Assembly (NCBI RefSeq): GCF_002288925.2
Contig: NW_022098031.1
Span: forward strand, 2,263,159 to 2,327,158
From: Delphinapterus leucas
Lineage: Eukaryota > Chordata > Mammalia > Artiodactyla > Monodontidae
Direction of reading: 5' to 3'
DNA length: 64,000 nt
The notes under the pieces are model-generated. The model worked only from the letters and a program-made list of their open reading frames with translations, did not search any database and had not been told where the DNA came from. Of this stretch, positions 23,250-33,099 are shown piece by piece; position 1 is the first letter of the stretch; each line of letters starts with the position of its first letter. The translations under genes and the position numbers were made by a program.

Positions 23250-23810
23250 GAGAGAAATACATCTTTTACCTCTAAATCTAGCCATTTCATTTTCCAACTT
23301 AAAATCCGTGTGCTATCCCCACAGTATAAAATTAAAGTTCCACAACATGGCTTACGCCTCTTTACAAACTTGTTTCTTCCTCCTTCTCCCACATCATCTC
23401 CTACCGTTCCTGTCCTCCCTGTGAAAAGCCAGGGCCACACTAAACTGTGTAGCTTCCTGCACATTCCATTTTGTTTCTTTTCTCATTGCTCATACTCTCT
23501 CTGTGGTATACGTCCTCACTTCTTATATTCTTCCTGCCTGGTTCTGAAGCCTAACTTCCTTCTCAAATTTTTAGCTCAGAAAAGGCATATAACAAGAATC
23601 CTCCTTGGCTTTCATTCTAGGTTAGATGATATGCCCTATAGTTCCGTAATACTTTGTGCACATTCTGCCAGAGTGGATTTAATTTTTTTAAATTGTATTT
23701 CTTTCCCATTATACTGACCTATTTAAGGATAGGAAATATGTCTAATTCATCTTGGAAATTTCTAGAAATAGTCTCACAGTTACCCCTTAATAAATGTTGA
23801 ATAAGGGAAA
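23250..23810 (+). mobile_element. L2 3' remnant, sense
   Basis: Typical L2 order: AAATTAAAGTTCCACAACAT near 23329, C/T-rich TTCCTCCTTCTCCCACATCA, CATTGCTCATACTCTCTCTG, a GTCTAATTCATCTTGGAAAT region, and the terminal TTAATAAATGTTGAATAAGG at 23788-23807. The 135-aa frame at 23310-23717 lies wholly within it, in no conserved L2 protein frame, and is rejected as a gene. Confidence 0.75.
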
Positions 23811-23840
23811 GAATGGATATTTCTAACTCCTAAATAGGAG

Positions 23841-23899
<59 letters not shown>

Positions 23900-23965
23900 A
23901 TATATATAGCATATATATATAGCATATATATATGCTATACATATATATATATATATAGCATATTA
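23841..23965. repeat. compound (AT)n/(AG)n microsatellite with hairpin-forming TATA/GC words
   Basis: An AT run from 23841, an AG run from about 23865 to 23898, then a mixed tract in which GCATATATATATGC-type palindromes recur to about 23962. It is likely unstable and able to extrude a hairpin. Confidence 0.9.
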
Positions 23966-24184
23966 GGTGTCAACAAGTATATTTTGAATTGAGAGCATAA
24001 TTGGATTAAGGAAGCACTGCAATCATCAGGCTAGATGTTTTCTACCTCAGGTAGATGTCAAATACCAAGTCAAAGACCTGAATATTTTTCTTGCTCTGAA
24101 ATTTTGGTACAAGGTAATAATATTTTCCTTTACTTACTTTAGAAGTATTTTAATAAATTGAAGATATATAGTTATATTATATAC

Positions 24185-24320
24185 ATATAACTCTTTGTTT
24201 ATTGAATGTTTTTCCCATTCATCTATGAGGTCAATGACATTATTGGTTTCATATCCTCAGGGTGGAACATCTTGGCTCACAATGGACATATAGTAAATAT
24301 TAGTTGAATGAGTGAATGGC
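24185..24320 (+). mobile_element. L2 3' terminal remnant
   Basis: ATGAGGTCAATGACATTATT followed by TTTCATATCCTCAGGGTGGA and AGTAAATATTAGTTGAATGA at 24292-24311, the diverged L2 terminus. Confidence 0.6.
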
Positions 24321-24989
24321 AAACAATAAAAATGTCTTGAATTTTGAAAGGAAGTTCAAAAATCACAATCAACAATTTTGACTATTTGTACAAAGTTGTA
24401 CAGCTTTCCCTTAGCTGAGGGAGCAAGGAAATACATGTACCTGTACTAATCTGTATGTACACACATATCTATAAATATTTCCAAACGCAAGTAACTCCAC
24501 TGACATTAAGTGGGATGTGCGTTGATGCTGATGTCTCTGCTCTAATCCACAACCACGTGGGTCATTCTAGCCTCCTCCTCATGTTTTCATGTAACCTCTA
24601 CTCTAGTAGCTACAAAACTCATTCCCACCATCCCCTTCCATTTACTTAATTGTTCAATTACAATATCTATAATGGTTTCAGAATTGTTAACCCACACCCC
24701 ATAGGAACCAACTTTATCAACTAGGGTAGAGTGTTCATGCACAGTTCCTTTTGCCTTTAGTCATACAGACAGCACTCAGCTTGCAAAGTTACTTACTTAG
24801 GTCAGCACCTTATTCCCCCACTCTAATCACTGAAGCTGTTTCATATCTCTCTTACGGTTTCTTTTTTTTTCCTTTTGGGCACATCCCACATTCATCCTGA
24901 GATCCCTTAACTTCCTTAGTAGTTTAAAAATTTGCCTACATGAGAGTTCACCATTGCATAGTAAAGTTCTGTGGATACTGACAAATACA
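24321..24989. other. no gene seen
   Basis: AT-rich with a short C/T-rich part around 24560-24650. No family recognised. Confidence 0.35.
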
Positions 24990-25281
24990 CAGTGTCATGT
25001 GTTTTCCATTACTGTATCATACAGAATAATTTCACTGCCATAAAAAAAATCCCCTGTGCTTTGCTTATTTATTCTTCTCCCATCCCCCAAGCTTCTAACC
25101 ACTGGTCTGCTCATTGCCTCTATGGGTTTGCTTTTGCAGAATTTCCTTTAAATGCAGTAATAAAATATGTTGCTTTACAGACTGGCATCTTTCACTTAGG
25201 AATATGTGTTTAAGATTTATCCATGTCTTTCTCTGTACTTGATGGTCCATTCTTTTTTATTGCTGAATAATATTCCATCAT

Positions 25282-25309
25282 ATGGATATACCACAGGTGG
25301 TATATCCAT
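25282..25309. repeat. perfect 13-bp inverted repeat (hairpin)
   Basis: ATGGATATACCAC at 25282-25294 and its exact reverse complement at 25297-25309, separated by AG. It lies in the antisense old L1 and could fold tightly. It probably arose by local inverted duplication, since the L1 consensus pattern has only one arm. Confidence 0.9.
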
Positions 25310-25879
25310 TACCTGGTGTAGGACATCTTGGTTGGCAACAGTTTTGGATGATTATGAACAGAGCTACTATAAACAGTTTCATGCAGATTAGTGTACATAT
25401 GAGTTTTCACATCAGTTGAGTGAATATCTAGAAGTACAAGGCTGGAGCATATATCAGCACTATGTTTTGCTTTGCAAGAAAATGCCAAACTGTCTTCCAA
25501 AGTGGGTGTACTATTTTGCCCTCCCACTGGCAATGAATGAGAATTCTCCTTACCAGCAATTGGTAGTCTACATTTTAAAAAACTACCTACTGGAATGGCT
25601 AAAAGAGTAGTGTTTTATCACTGTTATTTGATTTGCATTTTACTAACATGATATTGCACATCTTTTCATATAGTTATTTGCCATATTTATATTTACTTTG
25701 GTGATGTATTTTTTCAAATCTTTTGCCCATTTTTAAAGTGGATGGTTTGTTTTATTATTGTTGAGTTCTAAGGTTTTGGGGTTTTTTTGGGTATATTCTG
25801 CACACATGTCCATTATCAGGTATACATTTTGCAGATATTTTCTCCCATTCTTTGGCTCGTCTTTTCATTCTCTTAACAG

Positions 25880-26328
25880 TGCTTATCAGTTTACAATGGC
25901 TGCTGAAACAAATTACTACAAATGCTTAAAGTAGCAGAAATTTATTTTCTCACAGTTCAGGAGGGCAAAAGTCCAAAATCAGTTTCACTGCCTGAAACCA
26001 AGGTGTTAGTAGGTTAAATAGACCTCCGGATGCTTTCTAGAGGGGAATTTGTTCCTGGTCTCTTCCAGTTTCTAAAGGTTGCTAGAATTCTTTAGACTGT
26101 AGCCACCCTAGTTTCTGCATCTATGGTTAATTATATAGTCCTCTTCTATGTCAAATCTCTTTCCACATCTTTCTCATAAAGACACTAGTGGTTTCATGTA
26201 GGGCCTACCAAACAATCCATGATAATCTCCCCATCTCAAGATCCCTACATTAATCACATCTGCAAACATTTACATGTTTGGGGGATTAGGACCCTATGTC
26301 TTTGGGAAAAGATTACTGAGCCTACTAC
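25880..26328 (-). mobile_element. MLT1-like (MaLR) solo LTR, antisense
   Basis: Begins GGCTGCTGAAACAAATTACT (after TGCTTATCAGTTTACAAT) and continues ATTTATTTTCTCACAGTTCA, CATGATAATCTCCCCATCTC, ACATTAATCACATCTGCAAA and GGGGGATTAGGACCCTATGT. These are the reverse-complement landmarks of the same LTR class as the copy at 17918-18430. It splits the antisense L1M ORF2 between 'cattctcttaacag' and 'tttacggaacagat'. Edges within 10 bp. Confidence 0.75.
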
Positions 26329-27094
26329 AAATATCTTTTACGGAACAGATAATTTTACTTTACTCCAATTTATCTGATTTTTCTGTCATTGATTGCATTA
26401 TTGGTGTTATATCTAAAAACTCAGTACTAAATGCAAGATCATGTAGATCGTATCTTATGTTTTCTTCTAGAATTTTTATAGTTTGGCATTTTACAATCTA
26501 AGACCCATTTTGAGCTGTTTGTAAAAGAGGTAAACTTTTTGTCTAGGTTCACTTTATTTTTGGCACATGGATGTTCAATTGTTCTAACATCATTTGTTAC
26601 ACATATTAACCTCTCTCTATTGTACTGACTTTATAAATTTGTCCAAAATTAGTTTATTATATTTGAGCATGTTTATTTTGAGGCTCTCTCTTGTGTTTCA
26701 TTGAGCTGTGTGTGTGTTTATTATTTTTCTATTACTGCAAGCTTTATAGTAAGACTTAAAAACAAGTAGTAGAATCTTTCTGAGTTTCCTCAGTATTGTT
26801 TTGACTAGCCTAGGCTATTGCCTTTCCATTTGAATATTTGAATCAGTTTAAAAACTGTTTCAAACTACAAAAGACTTTGCTGGGATTCTGATTTGAATTA
26901 CACCGAAGGTACAGATCAAGTTGGGAAGAACTGCCATCTTAATATTGAGTCTTCCAATCCATGAACAAGGAAATTCTATTTACTCTTTGATTTCTTTCAA
27001 CAGTGTTTTATAGTTTTATACATATTCTGTACATATTGTTAGATTTGTACCTTAAGTACTTTTTGTATATAAATTTGCAGCATAAACAACTCCA

Positions 27095-27167
27095 TTCTCA
27101 TACTCTCCTTAGTTCTTTAGACACAATTTCTTTTAGCTCTTTGAACATATTTAAAATAGCTGAATTA
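27095..27167 (-). mobile_element. ancient L1/HAL1-type sequence, antisense, left of copy A
   Basis: CCTTAGTTCTTTAGACACAA and TCTTTTAGCTCTTTGAACAT belong to the same antisense old L1 that resumes after L1 copy A at 37708. The interrupted element lets copy A be dated as younger. Confidence 0.6.
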
Positions 27168-27189
27168 AAGTCTTTGTCTGGAAAATTCC

Positions 27190-27625
27190 TGGACAAGATG
27201 GCGGAGTATAAGGATGTGAGCTCACCTCTTCTTACAGAAACACCAAAATCACAACTGACTGCTGAACAACCATTGACAAAAAAAAATGCTGGAACATACC
27301 AAAAAAGATACCCTATATACAAAGACAACGGAGAAGCCAGAATGAGATGGTAGGAGGGGCACAATCACGATAAGATCAAATCCCATACCCACTGGGTGGG
27401 TGACCAACAAACTGGAAAATAATTATACCACAGAAGCTCTCCCACAGGATTGAACTCAGAATTCTGAGCCCCATGTCAGACTCCCCAGCCTGGGGTTCTG
27501 GCACTGGGAGGAGGAGCCCCCAGAGAATCTGGCTTTGAAGGCTAGTGGGGTTTGACTTCAGGGATTCCACAGAACTGGGGAAAACAGAAACTCCATTCTT
27601 GGAGGGCACACATAGGGTCTTGCGC
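27190..27625 (+). promoter_or_regulatory. L1 copy A 5' UTR (internal promoter region)
   Basis: L1 5' UTRs hold the sense promoter. This one is GC-richer than its surroundings, begins with an AAGATGGCGG motif (a YY1-like CAAGATGGC core at 27194-27203), and ends at the deletion junction AGGGTCTTGCGCAG/ATTAAATGC near 27625. It differs from the copy B 5' UTR (about 31660-32150), so two L1 promoter lineages are present. The 143-aa and 116-aa frames here are not genes. Confidence 0.6.
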
Positions 27626-27987
27626 AGATTAAATGCTCCAACGAAAAGACATAGACTGGCTGAAAGTATACAAAAACAGGACTTATATACATGCTGTCTA
27701 CAAGAGACCCACTTCTGATCTAGGGGCACATACAGACTGAAAGTGAGGGGATGGAAGGGAAAAGGCATTCCATGAAGATGGAAATCAAAAGAAAGCTTGT
27801 GCAGCAATACTCCTATTAGACAAAAAAGACTTTAAAATAAATACTGTTACAAGTAACAAAGGACACGACATAATGGTCGAGGGATCAATCCAATAAGAAG
27901 ATAAAGCAATTGTAAATATAAATGCACCCAACAGAGGAGCACCTCAATATATGAGGCAAACACTAACAGCCTTAAAAAGAGAAATCG

Positions 27988-28202
27988 GGCTTCCCTGGTG
28001 GCGCAGTGGTTGAGAGTCCGCCTGCCGAAGCAGGGGATGTGGGTTCGTGCCCCGGTCTGGGAAGATCCCACATGCCATGGAGCGGCTAGGCCCGTGAGCT
28101 ATGGCTGCTGAGCCTGCGCGTCCAGAGCCTGTGCTCCGCAACGGGAGAGGCCACAACAGTAAGAGGCCCGTGTACTGCCCAAAAAAAAAAAAAAAAAAAA
28201 AG
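27988..28202 (+). mobile_element. CHR-type SINE
   Basis: tRNA-derived SINE beginning GGCTTCCCTGGTGGCGCAGT with a box-B-like GGGTTCGTGCC, the CATGCCATGGAGCGGCTAGG block, CCTGCGCGTCCAGAGCCTGT and GCAACGGGAGAGGCCACAAC, and a 21-A tail to 28201. Target duplication GAGAAATCG at 27979-27987 and 28203-28211. It lies inside L1 copy A, so it is younger than that L1. Confidence 0.95.
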
Positions 28203-31054
28203 GAGAAATCGACAGAAACACAAATAATAGTGGGGGACTTTAACATCCCACTTTCATCAATGAACAGACCATCCAGATGGAAAATCAATAAGGAAACCTA
28301 GGGCTTAAATGACACATTAGACCAGACAGACTTAATTAATACTTAGAGAGCATTCCATCCAAAAGCAGCAGAATACAGTCTTCTCAAGTGCACATGGAAC
28401 ATTCTCCAGGATTGATCACATGCTGGGCCACAAGGTGAGCCTTAGTGAATATAAGAAAATTGAAATTATATCAAGCATCTTTTCTGAGCACAATGCTATG
28501 ATATTAGAAATCAACTACATGAAAAAACTGTAAAAATCACAAACACATGGAGGTTAAATATTATGTTAATAACCAACCAATGGATCAATGAAGAAGTAAA
28601 AGGGGAAATCAAAAAATACCTAGAGACAAAAAGAAAATGAAAGCACAATGATCCAAAACCTATGGGACATGGCAAAAGCAGTTCTAAGAGGGAAGTTTAT
28701 AGCAATACAATCTTAGTTAAGGAAACAAGTAAAAGCTCAATTAAGCAACCTAACCTTACGCCTAAAGCAACTAGAGAAAGATGAACAAACAAAATCCAAA
28801 GTTTGTAGAAGGAAAGAAATCATAAAGACCAGAGCAGAAATCTTTAGCCAGTCTCATCAAGAAAAAGAGGGAGGTCTCAAAACAATAAAATTAGAAATGA
28901 AAAAGGAAAAGTAACAACAGACACCACAGAAATGCAAAGGATCATAACAGACTACTACAAGCAACTATATGCCAATAAAATGGACAACCTAGAAGAAATG
29001 GACAAATTTTTACAAAGGTACAATCTCCCAATCACAAGTGTTAAAATTGAAACTGTGATTTAAAAACTCCCAATAAACAAAAGTCCAGGACAGATGGCTT
29101 CACAGGTAAATTCTATCAAACATTTAGAAAAGAGTTAACACCCATCCTCTGAAACTATTCCAAAAAACTGCACAGGAAAGAACACTCCAAAACTCATTCT
29201 ATGAGGCCACCATCACCCTGATAACAAAACCAGACAAAGATACCACAAAAAAAGAGAATTACAGGCTAATATCACTGATGAACATAGATGCAAAAATCCT
29301 CAACAAAATACTAGCAAACTAAATCCAACAATACATTAAAGGAATCATACACCATGATCAAGTGGAATTCATCCCAGGATGCAAGTATTTTTCAATATCC
29401 ACAAATCAATCAGTGTGATGCACCACATCAACAAATTGAAGAATAAAAACCATATGACCACCTCAATAGAGGCAGAAAAACCTTTTGATAAAATTCAACA
29501 TTGTTTTATGGATAAAAACTCTCCAGAAAGTGAGAATAGAGGGAACATACCTCAACATAATAAGTCCATATACAACAAACCTGCAGCTAACATCATACTC
29601 AACAGTGAAAAGCTGAAAGCATTTCCTCTAAGATCAAGAACAAAACAAAGATGTCCACTCTCATCACTTTTATTCAACATAGTTTTGGAAGTCCTAGCCA
29701 TGGCAATCAGAGAAGAAAAAGAAATAAAGGGAATCTAAATTAGAAAAGAGACACTGATGAAAGAAATCAAAGATGACACGAGCAGATGGAAAGATATACC
29801 ATGGTCTTGGATTGGAAGAATCAATACTGTCAAAATAACAGTACTTTCTAAGGTAGTATACAGATTCAGTGCAATCCCTATCAAATTACCAATGGCATTT
29901 TTCACAGAACTAAAACAAAAAGTCTTAAGACTTGTATGGAGTCACAAAAGACACTAAGTAGCCAAAGCAATCTTGAGAAAGGAAAACAGAGCTGGAGGAG
30001 GCAAGCTCCCTGACTTCAGACTATACTACAAGCTACAGTCATCAAAACAGTATGGTACTTGCACAAAAACAGAACTATGAATCAATGGAACAGGATAGAA
30101 AGCCCAGAGATAAACCCATGCACCTATGGTCAATTAATCTATGCCAATAGAGGGAAGACTATAAAATGGAGAAAAGACAGTGTCTTCAATAAATGCTGCT
30201 GGGAAAACTGGACAGTTACATGTAAAAATACGAAATTAGATCATTCTCTAACACCATACACGAAAATAAACTCAAAATGGATTAAAGTGCTAAATGTAAG
30301 TCCGGGTACTATAAAATGCTTAGAGGGAAACATAGGCAGAACACTCCTTGATATAAATTGCAGCAATATCTTTTTCAATCTGTCTCCTAGAGTAATGGAA
30401 ATAGAAACAAAAATAAACAAATGGACCTAATTATACTTAAAAGCTTTTCCATAGCAAAGGAAACCATAAACAAGACGAAAAGACAACCCAAAGAATCAGA
30501 GAAAAAATTTGCAAATGATGTGATCTACAAGGGATTAATCTCCAAAATTTACAAACAGCTCATGGGACTCAATGTCAAAAAAACAAACAACCCAATCAAA
30601 AAAAAGACAGAATATCTAAATAGACATTTCTCCAAAGAAGATATAGAGATGGCCAAGAGGCAAATGAGAAGATGCTCAACATCGCTAATTATTAGAGAAA
30701 TGGAAATCAAAACTACCATGAGATATCACCTCACACTGGTCAAAGTGGCCATCATCAAAAACTCTACAAACAATAAATGCTGGAGAGGGTGTGGAGAAAA
30801 GGGAACCCTCCTACGCTGCTGGTGGGAATGTAAATTTGTGCAGCCACTATGGAGAACAGTATGGAGATTCCTTAAAAGACTAAAAATAGAACTACCATAT
30901 GATCCAGCATTTCCACTCCTGGGCCTATATCAGGATAAAACCATGGTTTGAAAGGATACATGCACCCCAAAGATCACTGCAGTGCTGTTTACAATAGCCA
31001 AGACATGGAAGCAACCTAAATGTCCATCAATGGATAAATGGATAAAGAAGATGT

Positions 31055-31056
<2 letters not shown>

Positions 31057-31086
<30 letters not shown>
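31057..31086. repeat. (TA)n microsatellite in L1 copy A
   Basis: About 15 TA units expanded from the TATATA word that L1 ORF2 normally has in this place, just before AATGGAATATTACTCAGCC. Confidence 0.95.
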
Positions 31087-31088
<2 letters not shown>

Positions 31089-31385
31089 GGAATATTACTC
31101 AGCCATTAAAAAGAATGAAATAATGCCATTTACAGCAACATGGATGGACCTGGAGATTCTCATACTAAGTGAAGTAGGTCAGACAAAGACAGACAAATAT
31201 CATATGATATCGCTTATATGTAGAATCTAAAAATATATATATAACACAAATAAACTCATTTATAAAACAGAAGTAGACTCACAGACTTAGAGAATGAACT
31301 TATGGTTACCGGGGGAAGGGTTGGGGGAGAGACAGATTGGGAGTTTGGGATTGACATGTACACACTGCTTTATTTAAAATAGATA

Positions 31386-31660
31386 TAGACATTTCCAAGA
31401 CACTCATGCGCAGTTCGGTCCTGAGCCAGGCTCCCAGCCTTCCTCCCTGCACAGGCTGTGAGCAACAGCCCTTCCCTTGCACATGACTGGGCCTCTGGGA
31501 TGAGGAGATGCTGCACGAAAGGAAACCTGAGGCACAGAGAGGTTAACTGTCTCATTCAGGTTCACAGAACTAAGCTGTGAGACTTGAGCTTGTGTACTTC
31601 ATGCATCACATCTTCCCCATCACTTAAGAAGCCACTGAGATACTTTCTATTTAGCTGTCT
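31386..31660 (+). other. non-L1 sequence at the 5' end of the insert in copy A (candidate 5' transduction)
   Basis: Begins right after the left target copy AAAATAGATA (31376-31385). It is relatively GC-rich (GCGCAGTTCGGTCCTGAGCC, CTTCCTCCCTGCACAGGCTG) and contains a MIR fragment, so it looks like ordinary host genomic DNA and not L1. It leads directly into the copy B 5' UTR near 31660-31680. It could be the donor's upstream flank carried along by a transcript that began upstream. The join to the L1 5' UTR is approximate. Confidence 0.55.
31512..31605 (-). repeat. MIR fragment, antisense
   Basis: GAAACCTGAGGCACAGAGAG and GTTAACTGTCTCATTCAGGT plus GAACTAAGCTGTGAGACTTG match the MIR core in reverse. 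It sits between L1 copy A and L1 copy B. Confidence 0.75.
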
Positions 31661-32166
31661 CCTACCTGCTGGTAACTGACAGGGTCTTGGTGCTCTGGTC
31701 TGGTGTCAGGCCTGAGGCTCTAAGATGGGAGAGCCAAGTTCAGGACATTGGACCACAAGAGACCTCCCAGCTCCACATGATATCAATTGGCGAGAGCTCT
31801 CCCAGAGATCTCTGTCTCAGCACTAAGACCCGGCTCCACCCAACGGCCAGAAAGCTCCAGGGCTGGAAGCCCCATGCCAATCAACTAGCAAGACAGGAAC
31901 ACAACACCACCCGTTAACAGAGACGCTGCCTAAAATCTTACTAAGTTCACAGACACCCCAAAATACACCACCAGAAGTGGTCCTGCCCACAAAAAAGACA
32001 AGATCCAGCCCCACCCACCAGAACACAGGCACCAGTCCCCCCCACTGGGAAGCCTACACAAGCCATAGAGCCAACCTTACCCACTGGGGGCAGACATCAA
32101 AAACAATGGGAATTATGAACAGACAGCCTGCGAAAAGGAGACACCAAACACAGTAAGTTAAACAAA
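31660..32166 (+). promoter_or_regulatory. L1 copy B 5' UTR
   Basis: C/A-rich 5' UTR of a cetacean-type L1: CAGGACATTGGACCACAAGA, GAGACCTCCCAGCTCCACAT, GCTCTCCCAGAGATCTCTGT, CAGACACCCCAAAATACACC, and CTGCGAAAAGGAGACACCAA before the ORF1 ATG at 32167. It would hold the L1 promoter. No functional evidence can be read from sequence. Confidence 0.6.
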
Positions 32167-33044
32167 ATGAGAAGACACAGAAATATGTAGCAGATGAAGG
32201 AGCAACGTAAAAACTCACCAGACCAAACAAAAGAAGAGGGAAATAGGCAGTCTACCTGAAAAAGAATTCAGAGTAATGATAGTAAAGATGATCCACAATC
32301 TTGGAAATAGAATGGAGAAAATACAAGAAATGTTGAACAAGGACCTAGAAGAACTAAAGAGCAAACAAACAATGAACAACAAAATAAATGGAATTAAAAT
32401 TTCTCTAGAAGGAATCAATAGCAGAAGAACTGAGGCAGAGGAATGGATAAGTGACCTGGAGGTAAAATAATGCAAATAAATACAGCAGAGCATAAAGAAA
32501 AAAGAATGAAAAGAATTGAGGACAGTCTCAGAGAGCTCTGGGACAACATTAAACACAACAACATTCGAATTATAGGGGTCCCAGAAGAAAGAAAAGAAAG
32601 GGTCTGAGAAGATATTTGAAGAGATTATAGTTGAAAACTTCTGTAATATGGGAAAGGAAATAGTCAATCAAGTACAGGAAGCTCAGAGAGTCCCATGCAT
32701 GATAAATCCAAGGAGAAACATGCCAAGACACATGTTAATCACTATCAAAAATTAAATACAAAGAAAAAATATTAAAAGCAGCACAGGAAAAACGACAAAT
32801 AAAATACAAGGGAATCCCCCTTTGAAAGTCTCTTCTTTCAGCAGAAACTCTGCAAGCCAGAAGGGTGTGGCAGGACATATTTAAAGAGATGAAAGGGAAA
32901 AAACTACAAGCAAGATTACTCTACCCAGCAAGGATGTCATTCAGATTCGACGGAGAAATTAAAACCTTTACAGACAAGCAAAAGTTAAGAGAATCCAGCA
33001 ACACCAAACCAGCTTTACAAAAAATGCTAAAGGAAATTCTCTAG
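32167..33044 (+). pseudogene. L1 copy B ORF1, early stop
   Basis: ORF1p is the L1 RNA-binding chaperone that forms a trimer through a coiled coil. The expected ATG is at 32167, but codon 8 is TAG (32188-32190, apparently from CAG). A one-base insertion near 32240 also shifts the frame. The coiled-coil part survives as a frame at 32276-32470 (RMEKIQEMLNKDLEELKSKQ). The C-terminal part is recognisable to TTCTCTAG at 33044. It is inactive. Confidence 0.85.
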
Positions 33045-33099
33045 GCAGAAAGCACAAAAGAAGGAAAAGACCTACAAAAACAAACACAAAACAATTAAG

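Larger units (their letters stand above)
24990..27090 (-). mobile_element. ancient L1M 3' UTR and ORF2 3' part, antisense
   Basis: Clear antisense L1 order: TTTATTGCTGAATAATATTC (25256-25275), GTATATCCATTACCTGGTGT, TTTGGATGATTATGAACAGA, TTCCAAAGTGGGTGTACTAT (25496), TCTTTTGCCCATTTTTAAAG (25718), GATATTTTCTCCCATTCTTT (25834), CTAAGACCCATTTTGAGCTG (26499), and GAACTGCCATCTTAATATTG (26928). It is interrupted by an LTR at about 25880-26328. Diverged and non-coding; its 5' end stops near 27090. Confidence 0.85.
27626..31230 (+). pseudogene. L1 copy A ORF2, broken, RT catalytic box deleted
   Basis: Endonuclease part starts near AATGCTCCAACGAAAAGACA with CRQHVYK-like antisense shadows. The RT part shows [14 protein letters not shown] sequence near 29260-29290 and AAN-rich blocks, then a deletion at about 29738-29745. 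That deletion removes roughly 255 bp relative to copy B (its 35162-35420), including the FADD catalytic motif. The C-terminal part is well kept in two long frames: 123 aa (30059-30430) and 176 aa (30421-30951, with [20 protein letters not shown]). The stop is at 31230. A SINE interrupts it at 27988. It cannot make an active protein. Confidence 0.85.
27190..31385 (+). mobile_element. L1 copy A, main 5' segment
   Basis: L1 in sense orientation with a 5' UTR of the type beginning GACAAGATGGCGGAGTATAA (27192-27211). At about 27626 the 5' UTR passes straight into ORF2, so ORF1 is missing. The left target copy is a 22-bp stretch (27168-27189, starting AAGTCTTTG); the right copy is at 37699-37715 with two small gaps. 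The 3' UTR is cut at 31385 by the insertion carrying copy B, and its missing end reappears at 37496-37698. A CHR SINE is nested at 27988-28202. Confidence 0.85.

Noticed and set aside
23310..23717. 135-aa plus-strand frame as a gene
   Set aside because: It lies entirely in an L2 3' remnant, is Pro/Ser/Leu-rich from pyrimidine-rich DNA, and has no domain.
27600..27650. Splicing as the origin of the ORF1-less copy A
   Set aside because: The ORF2 side of the junction is preceded by AATGG in copy B, so no AG acceptor is available at the join; deletion is simpler.
27376..27807. 143-aa minus-strand frame
   Set aside because: It is antisense to the L1 copy A 5' UTR and the start of ORF2; similar shadows occur over copy B (33072-33377).
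27988..28060. A tRNA gene
   Set aside because: The box-A/box-B-like words belong to the tRNA-derived head of a SINE; no cloverleaf with anticodon is kept, and the same head occurs in five copies with A tails.
32215..32667. 150-aa minus-strand frame
   Set aside because: It is the antisense of the L1 ORF1 coiled-coil region. Its phenylalanine/leucine/serine richness is the complement of lysine/glutamate codons.
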